A program made the position numbers and the translations under genes. The notes beneath the pieces were generated by a model that worked only from the letters and a program-made list of their open reading frames with translations, did no database searches and was not told the DNA's origin. A stretch of 64,000 bases of DNA. It comes from Rhynchopus sp. YZ270_cl-10 (lineage: Eukaryota; Euglenozoa; Diplonemea; Diplonemida; Diplonemidae). Within the stretch, counting starts at the first letter, position 1; each line of letters begins with the position of its first letter. Below are positions 11,021 through 20,900 of this stretch, piece after piece. Location: positions 1 through 64,000 of the forward strand of contig OZ037881.1 of NCBI GenBank assembly GCA_964035575.1. The letters are read 5' to 3'.

Positions 11021-11528
11021 AATACGTTTGTGGGGTGTGGGTTTCTAGGGTTTCGGGTTTTTTCGTAGTAGTAGTATCTTAAGGTGTCTTCAATATTTTG
11101 GTAGTAGTAGTATTATAAATCGTCTTAAATTTTTTGGTAGTGGTAGTATGCGGGTATTTTAAAACATCTTCAATCAGAAAAAAAAACAAAAAAAACAAAA
11201 CAAAAAAAAAGAAAATAATGTCACGATAAAAACAAAGAAAAGAATCTATATATTTTTTCCTTTTTTGCAAAACATTGTACCCCTCCCAAAACACACACAT
11301 CACAACAGAGTAGTAACACTATGTTAGAGTAAAATGAAATAGAAAAGGTGAGACAACGTATTAGATAGTTGTAATCTAACATAATTACGCTTCAGGCACA
11401 CCAGCCAGCTATCACACACACCAGCTAGATAACGATGGTTGCTCACTTCTCGTGCGGGTTTGCGGGTTTGCGGGTTTGCGGGTTTGCGGGTTTGCGGGTT
11501 TGCGGGTTTGCGGATTTACGGGTTTGCC
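11021..11528 (+). repeat. Dispersed 0.5-kb module, copy 2, ending in octamers
   Basis: Second copy of the block at 6637-7182: same AATACGTTTGTGGGGTGT start, GGTAGTAGTAGTAT internal units, conserved AACACTATGTTAGAGTAAAAT segment and a terminal run of about eight TTTGCGGG octamers. The octamers run straight into the 3' end of the OTU-domain gene on the opposite strand. Confidence 0.8.
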
Positions 11529-12896
11529 AGTAAAAACCAGTCCCAGGGCTCCGTGGGGGGCACATAGGCGAGGGACATAGATTTTGGGCACGGCGCCCGG
11601 GGAGACAAGGATTATGGTCATCTCGAGTACCTCACATAAGCCCATGATCATCGTTTCATCCGCCCACGTGGTGTCGTCTCTGCATCCTTCTCGCAATTTC
11701 CGTTCCATCCACGATCGACGGTCTCCAGTGCGCGCAGCCAGCTTAGCGTCACGAAGAACTTGGGCAACTGCCAGTTTCCGGAGGAGCGATGACGAATGGT
11801 AGGGTGTATTCGGAGCGAAGTTCGCGGCCAAGGCGTCAAACAGGCAGTCACCCACAGTGAAGCTGTTCCTCGTACGCGAGCCAAGAAATTCTGCCTGCCT
11901 GTCCACCGCCCAAGACTTGAAGACATTCATATCTGTCAGAGAGTGGGTCGGGGAGAGGACCAGCTTCTCTAAGTTGTGTAGAAAAGATGAGGCCTCCTGA
12001 TCGTCCTCCCTCGGTGTCGCCTGCGGGAATGTGGGTGACCTGGCTCTCTCAGCGCCCTTCATGTGCGTGTCGTGGGAAGTGTGCGGAGTAGGGGACGGAG
12101 CCGATGAGCGCACGTTACCACTGAGGATGTCAGCTAAGCCGTTCTGAGACGCCGGACAAAAGGGGGAGTCCCTTGAGCACAAATCGCACACCAACCTCTC
12201 GCACCCCTCAGCACATTTGAAGTGCGCCTCGCAACCGTCGATGGGGCGAACGCAACGCCTACACTGGTACACCGTCCCCACCGGTGCAGACTGTGCTGCG
12301 GGGATACGCTTCATCATCGCCACAGACTTGCAGAAACGCTTCGACTTCGGCGCAGGTATCGGTTCCATGCCGAGGATTTCTCCCTTGAGGTGCGAGTCTG
12401 TGAAGGAGAGGGGGCTGAGGAACCAGTCCTGTGAATCGTCATCAACCGGACCTGCGAAAACGAAGAGCGCCTCCCGGGCCCTTTTGGTCGGCACCAGAAT
12501 TTGGGGACGCATGCGATCACAGATGATCACAATGGTGCACTCTAAAGCCTCTCCCGCGCCAGCAAGTGCCACCATATCCATCCAAGTGCGGGCGTCCGAT
12601 CGGTCGCTGCTCTTTGTGCCCATGTACTCCAGCCAGTTCTTCACAGGAATGGAGATGCAATCCGCGAGGTCCGGTCGGTCATTTTTTACAATCTCCACAG
12701 CACGTCTCCGGAGTTCCTTATGACTCGTCTCTCCGTTGATGTCTTCAATCAAAAGATCCTTCTTGAGATCCACCGAGCATGCGGTCAGCAGTGCATCGAA
12801 CCCGCTGTCACCTCTCAGGATTTTGTAACGCTGGGGGTGTGTGAGCCCCAGTCGTGCAGCCTGCGTCTCTGCGTCAGGGCATGCGCCATCTGCCAT
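11412..12896 (-). CDS. Double OTU-domain protein with central zinc-binding region, 3' end replaced by satellite
   Basis: About 494 residues from the ATG at 12896; the frame is open further upstream, but only through octamer and G/T repeats. The N-terminal OTU-like domain has GDSGFDAL where the family has GD-x-C-x-F, so the nucleophile position reads Ser, and SQDWF where a catalytic His is expected: a probable inactive domain. The middle holds a Cys cluster (CRRC, FKC, CDLC, FC) suited to zinc binding. A second OTU-like domain has GDCLFDAL with Cys in place, then runs out at GLVFTGKP, where the frame enters octamer repeat (tail NPQTRKPANPQTR). The strand that would carry the second His is therefore missing. 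Octamers also lie directly upstream (12901-12927). Role: presumably ubiquitin-related peptidase or pseudopeptidase. Current activity is doubtful. Confidence 0.65.
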   Translation of the reverse strand: MADGACPDAETQAARLGLTHPQRYKILRGDSGFDALLTACSVDLKKDLLIEDINGETSHKELRRRAVEIVKNDRPDLADCISIPVKNWLEYMGTKSSDRSDARTWMDMVALAGAGEALECTIVIICDRMRPQILVPTKRAREALFVFAGPVDDDSQDWFLSPLSFTDSHLKGEILGMEPIPAPKSKRFCKSVAMMKRIPAAQSAPVGTVYQCRRCVRPIDGCEAHFKCAEGCERLVCDLCSRDSPFCPASQNGLADILSGNVRSSAPSPTPHTSHDTHMKGAERARSPTFPQATPREDDQEASSFLHNLEKLVLSPTHSLTDMNVFKSWAVDRQAEFLGSRTRNSFTVGDCLFDALAANFAPNTPYHSSSLLRKLAVAQVLRDAKLAARTGDRRSWMERKLREGCRDDTTWADETMIMGLCEVLEMTIILVSPGAVPKIYVPRLCAPHGALGLVFTGKPVNPQTRKPANPQTRKPANPQTRTRSEQPSLSSWCV

Positions 12897-12900
12897 CACC

Positions 12901-12927
12901 CGGGTTTGCGGGTTTGCGGGTTTGCGG
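12901..12927 (+). repeat. Three-copy octamer island
   Basis: Just over three TTTGCGGG octamers lie immediately upstream of the OTU gene start, so that gene is bracketed by the same repeat on both sides. Confidence 0.9.
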
Positions 12928-12995
12928 TATTTTTTTAGAAGAACATATAATTTTTTAAAATTTTCATTTTTTTGGTCAAATCCTGTCCCTGGTGA

Positions 12996-13070
12996 GGGGG
13001 TGTGTGTGGGTGTGTGCGGGTGGGTGTGGGTGGGTGTGGGTGGGTGTGTGTGGGTGTGTGGGTGGCGCAC
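12996..13070 (+). repeat. G/T-rich simple repeat
   Basis: Degenerate GTGTGGGTGG tract, similar in composition to the 24-bp spacers of the second satellite array. Confidence 0.85.
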
Positions 13071-13257
13071 ATCCTAAGATATTTTTTTTTTTTTTTTTGT
13101 ACTTGGTCTAGTTTTTTATGAGATTAGAAAGGAAAAAGGAAGAAATGGAGAAGACAATAAAGACAATAAAATGAACAGGAAATGGAAAAGGAAAAAGGAA
13201 ATGGAAAAAGGAAAAGGAAAAAATGATGACCAAAAATGGTCGGTGTTTCAAGTTTTG

Positions 13258-13264
13258 TATAAAA
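13258..13264 (+). promoter_or_regulatory. TATA-like box, unit 1
   Basis: TATAAAA followed by GGCGGGCG, conserved at the same place in the second 880-bp unit. No downstream gene is evident. Confidence 0.35.
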
Positions 13265-14130
13265 GGCGGGCGAAGAGTACGGAAGAGCCAACAGAATTTT
13301 ATACAAAACAAGAAACTGCATTATGTGTTTGTTTTTTATTCTTTTTAATCAATTTGAATACACAGGCGTCACACTTCTGGGGCAAAAAAAGGAAAAAAAA
13401 GAAGACCTAATCCTCCTTACTTAAAAGAAGGGAAGGGAGAATAAAAAACACATTGCCTTTGCTTTGTTGTCTGCAGAATGGTTTGTTTTAGTGCCTCCCC
13501 TGGAAAAAGAAAAATGGATTCCACTTGGTAAAAATAGCACACCTGTTGAACACACGTCAGGCCAGGAACAGAAGAAAAACAAGACTTCCACGAATGGAAG
13601 CAAAAGAAAAGTGTGGTGAAAAAACCCTTTTGGCCAAGGTGGCCTTGACTCTGTCTACAAACTTTGGGGATGAATGAAAAAATGACACTGAATAAATAAC
13701 AGAGAGTGGGCGGGTAAGCCACTTCTCCGAGCTAAACACAAAGTAAACACCCTCCACCCATCTGATCCCGCCCACAAACACAAACAATCACAACAGAGAA
13801 CAAGACAGGCAGAGGATGACCAGGGTAGGTTTTACTTGGACAGCGAACCTCTGCCTTGATACTTCACACGCTCAGCAGACGAGTTGCCACAACTCTCCAG
13901 ACCTGCTGCGAACAGGCCTGCACCTTTCACCGCATTTCGCTTCATGCCCCTCATCTGGCTTTTTTTTTTTCTCTTTTATGTACTTGGTCTTTTTTTGTAT
14001 GTGAGAATAGAAGAAAGGAAAAAGGAAGAATGGAGTAAACAATAAAGACAATAAAATGAACAGGAAAATGGAAAAGGAAAAAGGAAATGAAAAAATGATG
14101 ACCAAAAAAGGTCGGTGTTTCAAGTTTTAG

Positions 14131-14137
14131 TATAAAA
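14131..14137 (+). promoter_or_regulatory. TATA-like box, unit 2
   Basis: TATAAAA followed by GGTGGGCGG, the counterpart of 13258-13264. It is conserved although surrounding positions have drifted. Confidence 0.35.
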
Positions 14138-14834
14138 GGTGGGCGGTAAAGTAAAGTAAGTGGCCACTTCCTCCTAAACAAAACAAGAAACTGCATCGTG
14201 TGTTTGTTTTTTATTCTTTTTAATCAATTTGAATACACAGGCGTCACACTTATGGGGCAAAAAAAGGAAAAAAAGAAGACCTAATCCTCCTTACTTAAAA
14301 GAAGGGAAGGGAGAATAAAAAACACACGTGCCCATTGTTTCGTTGTCTGCAGGATGTCTTGTTTTAGTGCCTCACCTGGAAAAAGAAAAATGGATTCCAC
14401 TCAGTAAAAATAGCACACCTGTTGAACACACGTCAGGCCAGGAACAGAAGAAAAGCAAACGCTTCCACGAATGGAAGCAAAAGAAAAGTGTGGTGAAAAA
14501 ACCCTTTTGGCCAAGGTGGTCTTGACTCTCTGTCTACATACTTTGGGGATGCATGAAAAAATGAAACTAGATGATAGATAACAAGGAGTGTGCGAGAGTG
14601 GCCCTTCTCCAAGCTAAACAAAAAGCAAACACCCTCCACCCATCTGATCCCGCCCACAAACACAAACAATCACGACAGAAAACAAAACAGGCAGAGGATG
14701 ACCAGGGTAGGTTTTACTTGGACAGCGAACCTCTGCCTTGATTCCTCTCACGCTCAGCAGGCGAGTTGCCTCAACTCTCCAGACCTGTGCTGCAACACAG
14801 GCCTGCACCTTTAGCCGCTTTTCGCTTCATGCCC

Positions 14835-15079
14835 CTCATCTGGCGCACTACTAACGGGGGACACCCCATGTAGGCACATCGGTAGGATTTCGTCTTAACA
14901 TAGTTTTTTGTGTAAAAAAAAATGAACCCCTGTAAAAAAAAATGAACCCCTGTAAAAAAAAATGAACCCCTTGTAAAAAAAAATGAACCCCTTTGTAAAA
15001 AAAAATGAACCCCTCATCTGGCGCACTACTAACGGGGGACGCCCCATGTAGGCACATCGGTAGGATTTCGTCTTAACAT
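14835..15079 (+). repeat. 20-bp minisatellite between 66-bp direct repeats
   Basis: A 66-bp segment (CATCTGGCGCACTACTAACG ... GTCTTAACAT) occurs at 14835-14902 and again at 15013-15079. Between the copies are five units of TGTAAAAAAAAATGAACCCC with small length changes. The arrangement suggests duplication of the flank together with minisatellite expansion. Confidence 0.9.
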
Positions 15080-15131
15080 CCATTAGATCTCCCCAATCGT
15101 GGCAAAAGCCACTCCACCAGGGTGGTTGATA

Positions 15132-16030
15132 GGAAGCTGTGGAAGCTGTGGAAGCTGTGGAAGCTGTGGAAGCTGTGGAAGCTGTGGAAGCTGTGGAAGC
15201 TGTGGAAGCTGTGGAAGCTGTGGAAGCTGTGGAAGCTGTGGAAGCTGTGGAAGCTGTGGAAGCTGTGGAAGCTGTGGAAGCTGTGGAAGCTGTGGAAGCT
15301 GTGGAAGCTGTGGAAGCTGTGGAAGCTGTGGAAGCTGTGGAAGCTGTGGAAGCTGTGGAAGCTGTGGAAGCTGTGGAAGCTGTGGAAGCTGTGGAAGCTG
15401 TGGAAGCTGTGGAAGCTGTGGAAGCTGTGGAAGCTGTGGAAGCTGTGGAAGCTGTGGAAGCTGTGGAAGCTGTGGAAGCTGTGGAAGCTGTGGAAGCTGT
15501 GGAAGCTGTGGAAGCTGTGGAAGCTGTGGAAGCTGTGGAAGCTGTGGAAGCTGTGGAAGCTGTGGAAGCTGTGGAAGCTGTGGAAGCTGTGGAAGCTGTG
15601 GAAGCTGTGGAAGCTGTGGAAGCTGTGGAAGCTGTGGAAGCTGTGGAAGCTGTGGAAGCTGTGGAAGCTGTGGAAGCTGTGGAAGCTGTGGAAGCTGTGG
15701 AAGCTGTGGAAGCTGTGGAAGCTGTGGAAGCTGTGGAAGCTGTGGAAGCTGTGGAAGCTGTGGAAGCTGTGGAAGCTGTGGAAGCTGTGGAAGCTGTGGA
15801 AGCTGTGGAAGCTGTGGAAGCTGTGGAAGCTGTGGAAGCTGTGGAAGCTGTGGAAGCTGTGGAAGCTGTGGAAGCTGTGGAAGCTGTGGAAGCTGTGGAA
15901 GCTGTGGAAGCTGTGGAAGCTGTGGAAGCTGTGGAAGCTGTGGAAGCTGTGGAAGCTGTGGAAGCTGTGGAAGCTGTGGAAGCTGTGGAAGCTGTGGAAG
16001 CTGTGGAAGCTGTGGAAGCTGTGGAAGCTG
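15132..16030 (+). repeat. (GGAAGCTGT)n perfect 9-bp array
   Basis: About 100 copies of GGAAGCTGT with no variant that I can see. The length is a multiple of three, so each frame encodes an endless tripeptide (KLW, SCG or EAV forward). The flanking frames give no recognisable protein, so I call it a minisatellite rather than a gene. Confidence 0.95.
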
Positions 16031-16554
16031 GTCACCCACGCCAGTACTATCCAGGCCTGCTGGTGCTTAACTTCTCAAATCAGGCGGGATGAGGTGTATT
16101 CACCAGAGTATGGACGAATCCAATACCCCCAAGGAGAAGTCTCAAGGTTCTCAAGGTCTCAAGGTAGCATACAAAACACTTCCTCATGCAAGGAGTTGTG
16201 AGATGTAAGATGGGAATGTGGAAACTGCTGTGCTTGTGAGTGATAGACACAGGAGAGTTGTAGTTATGTTCACAAACCCTGTTATGGGTTATTTCCAACC
16301 CCTGCTGGCTGATAACGCGAAGACAGGGATTTTCAAAGATAGGCACCCACCCGATTGTTGGTTTTTTACAGACTCTTCAGTTTGTTTATTGCGTCCATCG
16401 CTCTTTTTTTTTGTTTTTGGTTTTGTATTTTTTTCAGCGCGAGAACCAATGTTTGTTTCTTTCATGTGTGTGAGTTTTGTTTTAATTTTTTACCTGGTCA
16501 AAAGAGTCGATGTGCGGAAACAGTGACACTTTTTTGACGCTCTTCCCCTCGAAA
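16031..16554. other. Intergenic, nothing recognised
   Basis: Unique sequence between the 9-bp array and the EF-hand gene. Contains TCAAGGT triplets near 16140-16165 and T-rich tracts. No gene, RNA or repeat recognised. Confidence 0.6.
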
Positions 16555-17541
16555 TCAGCTGTCTTGGTGTAACAGTGTTTGCTTGTACTGCTCGAAGCTA
16601 AGTTTGCCTTCCTGTGAGCAAAGAATAGTAACAACAGATTCATATGAAAGCCTTTCTGCATACCTTGGAGTCGGTCTGGGCAAAAGTGGCCGAAACTAAT
16701 TCGTCGACGTACTTCTTGTCGAGGAAGAGATGGTTTGAGTTGAAGCAGTCCGTGAGCACGTCGGACACATCCTCGTGTGAGAGAAGCCCATCTGCGTCCA
16801 CGTCGTAGATCTGGAACATGAGTCTGTCACGCTCTTCATTGCCTTTGCTCACCTTGTTGTGGTACACCGACAGACTCGTCACAAACTCCTCAAACGTAAT
16901 ACCCCCACTCTTGTCAACGTCAAACATGCGGAACAGACCGTCAAGCAGAAAAGCGTCCCAACTCGCAACGTTCCCATTCAGCATCATCTGAGAGAGTGAT
17001 TTCGTGTGTCAGAGGGGATGCGGGGACATACCAAGCTGAACTCCTGTTTGTCAATCAGCCCATCGTCGTTTTGGGTCTTGCTGATCCGCTTGAAATTCAC
17101 GTGCATTGCTTCAATCTCTGAGCGCGTGAACGTGGTTGTGTTGATAAGGTCTTGCATCACCTTCGCCTCTTCGTCCTGTGTGGTTTAAGTAAGGTAACGG
17201 AATGTGTAAAAAGATGCGTTCGGCAGATACATCTGCAGCAGATTGTCAAAGAACAGGGGGAAAAGGGGTATTGAACAAACCTCCGCAAGTTGCAGAATAG
17301 TGTAATAGTGGTCCAGAAACTCGCCAATCTCAATTTTGCCGCTCTTGTCGAGATCCATCTCCTCAAACAGTGTCATGCAGTCTTCGTGCGGGAGCTTGAT
17401 CCCAAGTGCAGACATCATCTTCATGAACTCGACTTTGTTAATACCGCCGTCATGGTCTTCGTCGAAGTTGTTGAACGTCGCACGGATCTTCGACGCCTCC
17501 TGCGCACCCGGACGACGTGTGCTTTTCAAAAACTTTGTCAT
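16555..17541 (-). CDS. Four-EF-hand calcium-binding protein, 261 aa
   Basis: Four exons: 17541-17281, 17175-17032, 16987-16664 and 16611-16555. Introns of 105, 44 and 52 nt have GTTTGT, GTATGT and GTATGC donors and CAG acceptors, all in phase 0. The product has four EF-hand loops, three of them canonical DxDxDG-type: DEDHDGGINKVEF (about residue 27), DLDKSGKIEIGEF (63), DVDKSGGITFEEF and DVDADGLLSHEDV in the third exon. No signal peptide or membrane segment, so it should be a cytosolic calcium sensor. Length and loop spacing resemble the calcineurin B/CBL/recoverin superfamily, but with a longer linker between the two EF pairs; I cannot assign a subfamily. A PMCA calcium pump lies downstream on the same strand. 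Exon junctions are by inspection and all keep frame. Confidence 0.85.
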
Positions 17542-17946
17542 TATATTTTACCCCTCTTTGTAGTATTGTGGTATGTGTTAAGTGTATTATTGTGTGTTGT
17601 GTAAACCCCCCCTTCCTTTGATGGTGTTTGAGTTCAGGGTGACGGACCAATTTCAGTTTCAAAAAGGAACATATTTGTTTCGTCACACATATTTTAAAGG
17701 AACTTAGAAGATAAAGTTTGCACTGAGAACCCAGTGTCGTTACACGTCAGAGACAACACTCCGCGAAACTGCGAAAAATAGAAAGAAAACTAGAGATGAA
17801 TGTGCCTCACATGGCACCCTGCACTCCCCACCCCCCGGTGACCCTCCCCACTGTGGCGGAGTTAAAACTTTTTTATTTCCTACGCGAGGGGCGCAGCAAC
17901 AGAAGTTGCACTTTCCCCTCCCTTCCACCTAAATCTGAGTCTCTCC
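17542..17946. other. Intergenic, nothing recognised
   Basis: About 400 bp between the EF-hand start and the stop of the next gene. No repeat or RNA gene recognised; it must hold the EF-hand promoter. Confidence 0.6.
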
Positions 17947-20900
17947 TCAGGTGTCATCGTCACTGTACTGCGGTTCGTCACTGTACATGCCACTCATGGT
18001 GTCCGGTGGAGGAAGAATTTGCGGTGGTGTATTAATGAATCCCTCGCCCTCACCTTCCTCGTCCTCTTCGTCGCTGTACAGGGGCTTCTTGCTGAGCTCA
18101 GCAATGAGGAGTTTGGTGTGGTCGTTCTCGTCGCTCTCGTAGCCGAGGACCTGAGGGTGGTCGAGAGGCCGCAGGTGTGCAATGATGTCCTCAAGACGGT
18201 CCGCCGGCATGTTAATGAAGAGGTCCACCAGCTCCGCATCCTCAAGGTACTTCTGCAGCTCACGCGCCTTGTCAGCCTGTTTAATCTGCAGGAACTTCCT
18301 CACATCCCAGTCGCAGAACAAGGTTTTCACAGAGCACTTCCCCATGCTCGTACGAATCTTGTTCTTGAACACAGTCACACTCAAGTTCGTCAGTTGCTTC
18401 GTCACAAAGTCTTCCGTATCCAGCGACTCCTCCAGCAGCTTCTCACAATACGAATAAAAGAACATCCCCCCAGGTGCGGTCTGCATCATTGTGCACACCA
18501 CGGTGCAGAACTCTTGTAGCTGGACATCTGTGAAGTCGCGCAGCGAGGACGATGTCTGGCTGAAGACTGGGAACGATCGGATGATCTGGAGGATCTTCTT
18601 CTTCCCAATGGAGACTGTGCCTGAAGCGAGGGAGATGGAGCCGTCGTGCATGAGGAGGAACATAAGACAGGGGAAGAGGTAGCGCACGGGGAGCTGTGTG
18701 AGGAGCCCGCGCACATCGAAGCCGCCTATGGTGTCGCAAGCCTGCCTGAAGATGCGTAGTGGGAGGGACACGACAAGCTCGGAGAGGAGACGCGCGACAA
18801 TGTCCTGCACCTCGACCTCGTCAAGTCCTGCGTCATGCAGTTCGTCCAGCATCCCACGCACACCATCGCCAGACTGCTGCGTCAGGCACTTCAGCAGCGC
18901 ACACGGATCCATCTCCCGCACCTCACGCACCTCCTTCAGCGACACCCCCAAGATTGCACGCAACATGCTGTTCCGCTTACGCTGCGGCTCTTTGTAGAAT
19001 GAATCCTCGTCAAACATTTGGTGGTCCTCACTGCCGTGCCCAGTCAAGAACAGTGCAGCAAACTTCGCGTGCTGGCTCTCCCCGCCGGCAGACGTGATGC
19101 CGTTGCCACAGATCTCAAAGACGTCGCTTACCAAAGGGTCGCCAAAGGTCTTGTGGATCATGCGGAGCATCTGTGAGAAGAGTAGCGTGTTGTGTGTTGT
19201 GGTTTGGGTGATATCATACCTCAAGGATCTCCTTCGGTGGGGTGTTCAGAAGTGCCGATGTGAGCAGCGAGTCGCCTAGGTAGTGAAGCAGCTTTTCGGG
19301 TGTTTCGTCGCGTTTGTACTTTTCTAGGTCGTTGAGCTCTATGTGGGACGTGTCGCCTTCGACATACGTGGTACGCATGCCGCGTGCGTAGGAGAACATG
19401 TGGTCGACGACCTCGTCCGAGACAGGACCCCACAGGCCCTGGTGCGTCTGCGAAAGGGACTTCATCTTCATTGCAGTGCACAGTCTGTTCCACAGGCGAC
19501 GCTGCCGTGCTATCTTGAGCACCCACGTCAACGTGAACACAAGGTCCCCCAGCTGCGGATGGTCCAGCTTCGACAGCTTCACCTGCAGCTTCGGGTACCC
19601 TATCGCCGCCAGCAGTTGCGCCTTGTTCATCTTCGCAAGCTTCGGCTGCAAGTCGCGGAACTCACGCAGCTTGCCCACAAGCTTCTCACGCTCCTCAATG
19701 GTAAGCAACCCTTTTACGTCAAAGAACGTCAGTTCGTCGTTTAGTCTGTCAATCACCCTGCCAGCGTATCCATTTGAAAACAAAGCCTGTGGTACAAAAT
19801 ATTGGTGGTAGGTATTGGGCATTGGGGATACCTGAATGTGGGAAAGAATCTTCTTCAGCGAGTCATCGCGCAGGTCGGTGACGAAGTCCGACAGATCGCT
19901 GGTGAATGATTTGTGCAGACGCAGCATACGTATCTGTGGTGGGGTTGGTTGTAAGATGGACTCAACAGGTGACATACCAAGTCCCCCTTCGTCTTGCGGT
20001 TGATGATGTCCTGTGTGATCGGCTCTGCCGCCATGACAAAGCGCTCCCTTATGGCAGGGTTGTCGAAGAAGCTTCCACCCAGCTCTGGCAGCGTCTCACG
20101 TGGTCGGGACAGCAGTGCTTCAAAGACACGCGATGAAGGAGTGCCTGCTTGGAGCACTGACACTGCGGCAGCTATCTGGAAGACACTTCTCTGCTTCATC
20201 ACCGTTCTGAACCTGCAGAAACAAACATGCAGACAACAAAAATTATACCATACCTATTCGGGAGCATGTGTAGCAGCTCGTCTCTGTTCATCGTCTCCAA
20301 CGTGCATGATGTAGACCTGGGAAGGTCTTTCAACTCATCCCAGAGGGCCAGTCGTTCGTCGATGTCTTCCATGATGCTTTCGACGTCCAGCTCTGCAACT
20401 TGCACGGAGCAGTTCTCAAGAAGGAGGAACATGATGTTGGCCCCACCCTGCGCGCCTATGACGTCCTTCGAACTGGTGAGCAACTGTTCCATGATCTGGA
20501 ACAGCGTCGCGAGCTGCGTCTGCTTCAGTTTTGTCAGGCAGTCCCGAATGCCTTCGTCCCGGATCTGTGAGAGGACCATCTCAGGACGCGACGGGTCAAT
20601 GCCCTCCGTCTTGACGAGGATGACATTCATCTCGTTCAACAGATCTTCCAGGTCCCCTGCACTCGGCGTGATGTCGCGCACCCGCACCTTCATCCCTTTC
20701 TGCGGGCTGAAGACCTGCTCCACAACGTAGAACAACACAATCCCTTTCATACACTCGAGGAACTCCCTCTGTGGCAGCGTCTGCAGTACCCTGCCTATAC
20801 CGGGCACCTTGCTGAGTATGTTGAGAAGGCGCTGATGTGAGACACATGCAGCGTTCGCGGAGGTAAGGTTGCCTGGCTTCTCTGCAGTGCCGAGGAGTTC

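Larger units (their letters stand above)
13080..14842 (+). repeat. 880-bp tandem duplication with TATA-like boxes
   Basis: Two direct units, 13080-13958 and 13959-14842, are about 85-90% alike by eye. Each begins with a T-run and GTACTTGGTC, passes through a purine-rich AAGGAAATGGAAAAGG zone, then a TATAAAA box followed by GGYGGGCG (13258-13264 and 14131-14137), and ends in CATTTCGCTTCATGCCCCTCATCTGG. No long ORF is conserved between units, so any product would be non-coding. The TATA-like element conserved in both units suggests a promoter or the start of an RNA gene, but I recognise no RNA family. Confidence 0.75.

Noticed and set aside
15073-16201. Repeat proteins of 320-360 residues (KLW, SCG, EAV, SFH, QLP repeats)
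   Set aside because: All six readings of a 9-bp minisatellite; no frame has a credible start, flanking domain or end.
18019-18519. Plus-strand ORFs across the LSDAT-SLATT and PMCA genes
   Set aside because: Antisense shadows; the minus-strand reading has recognisable domains and correctly phased introns.
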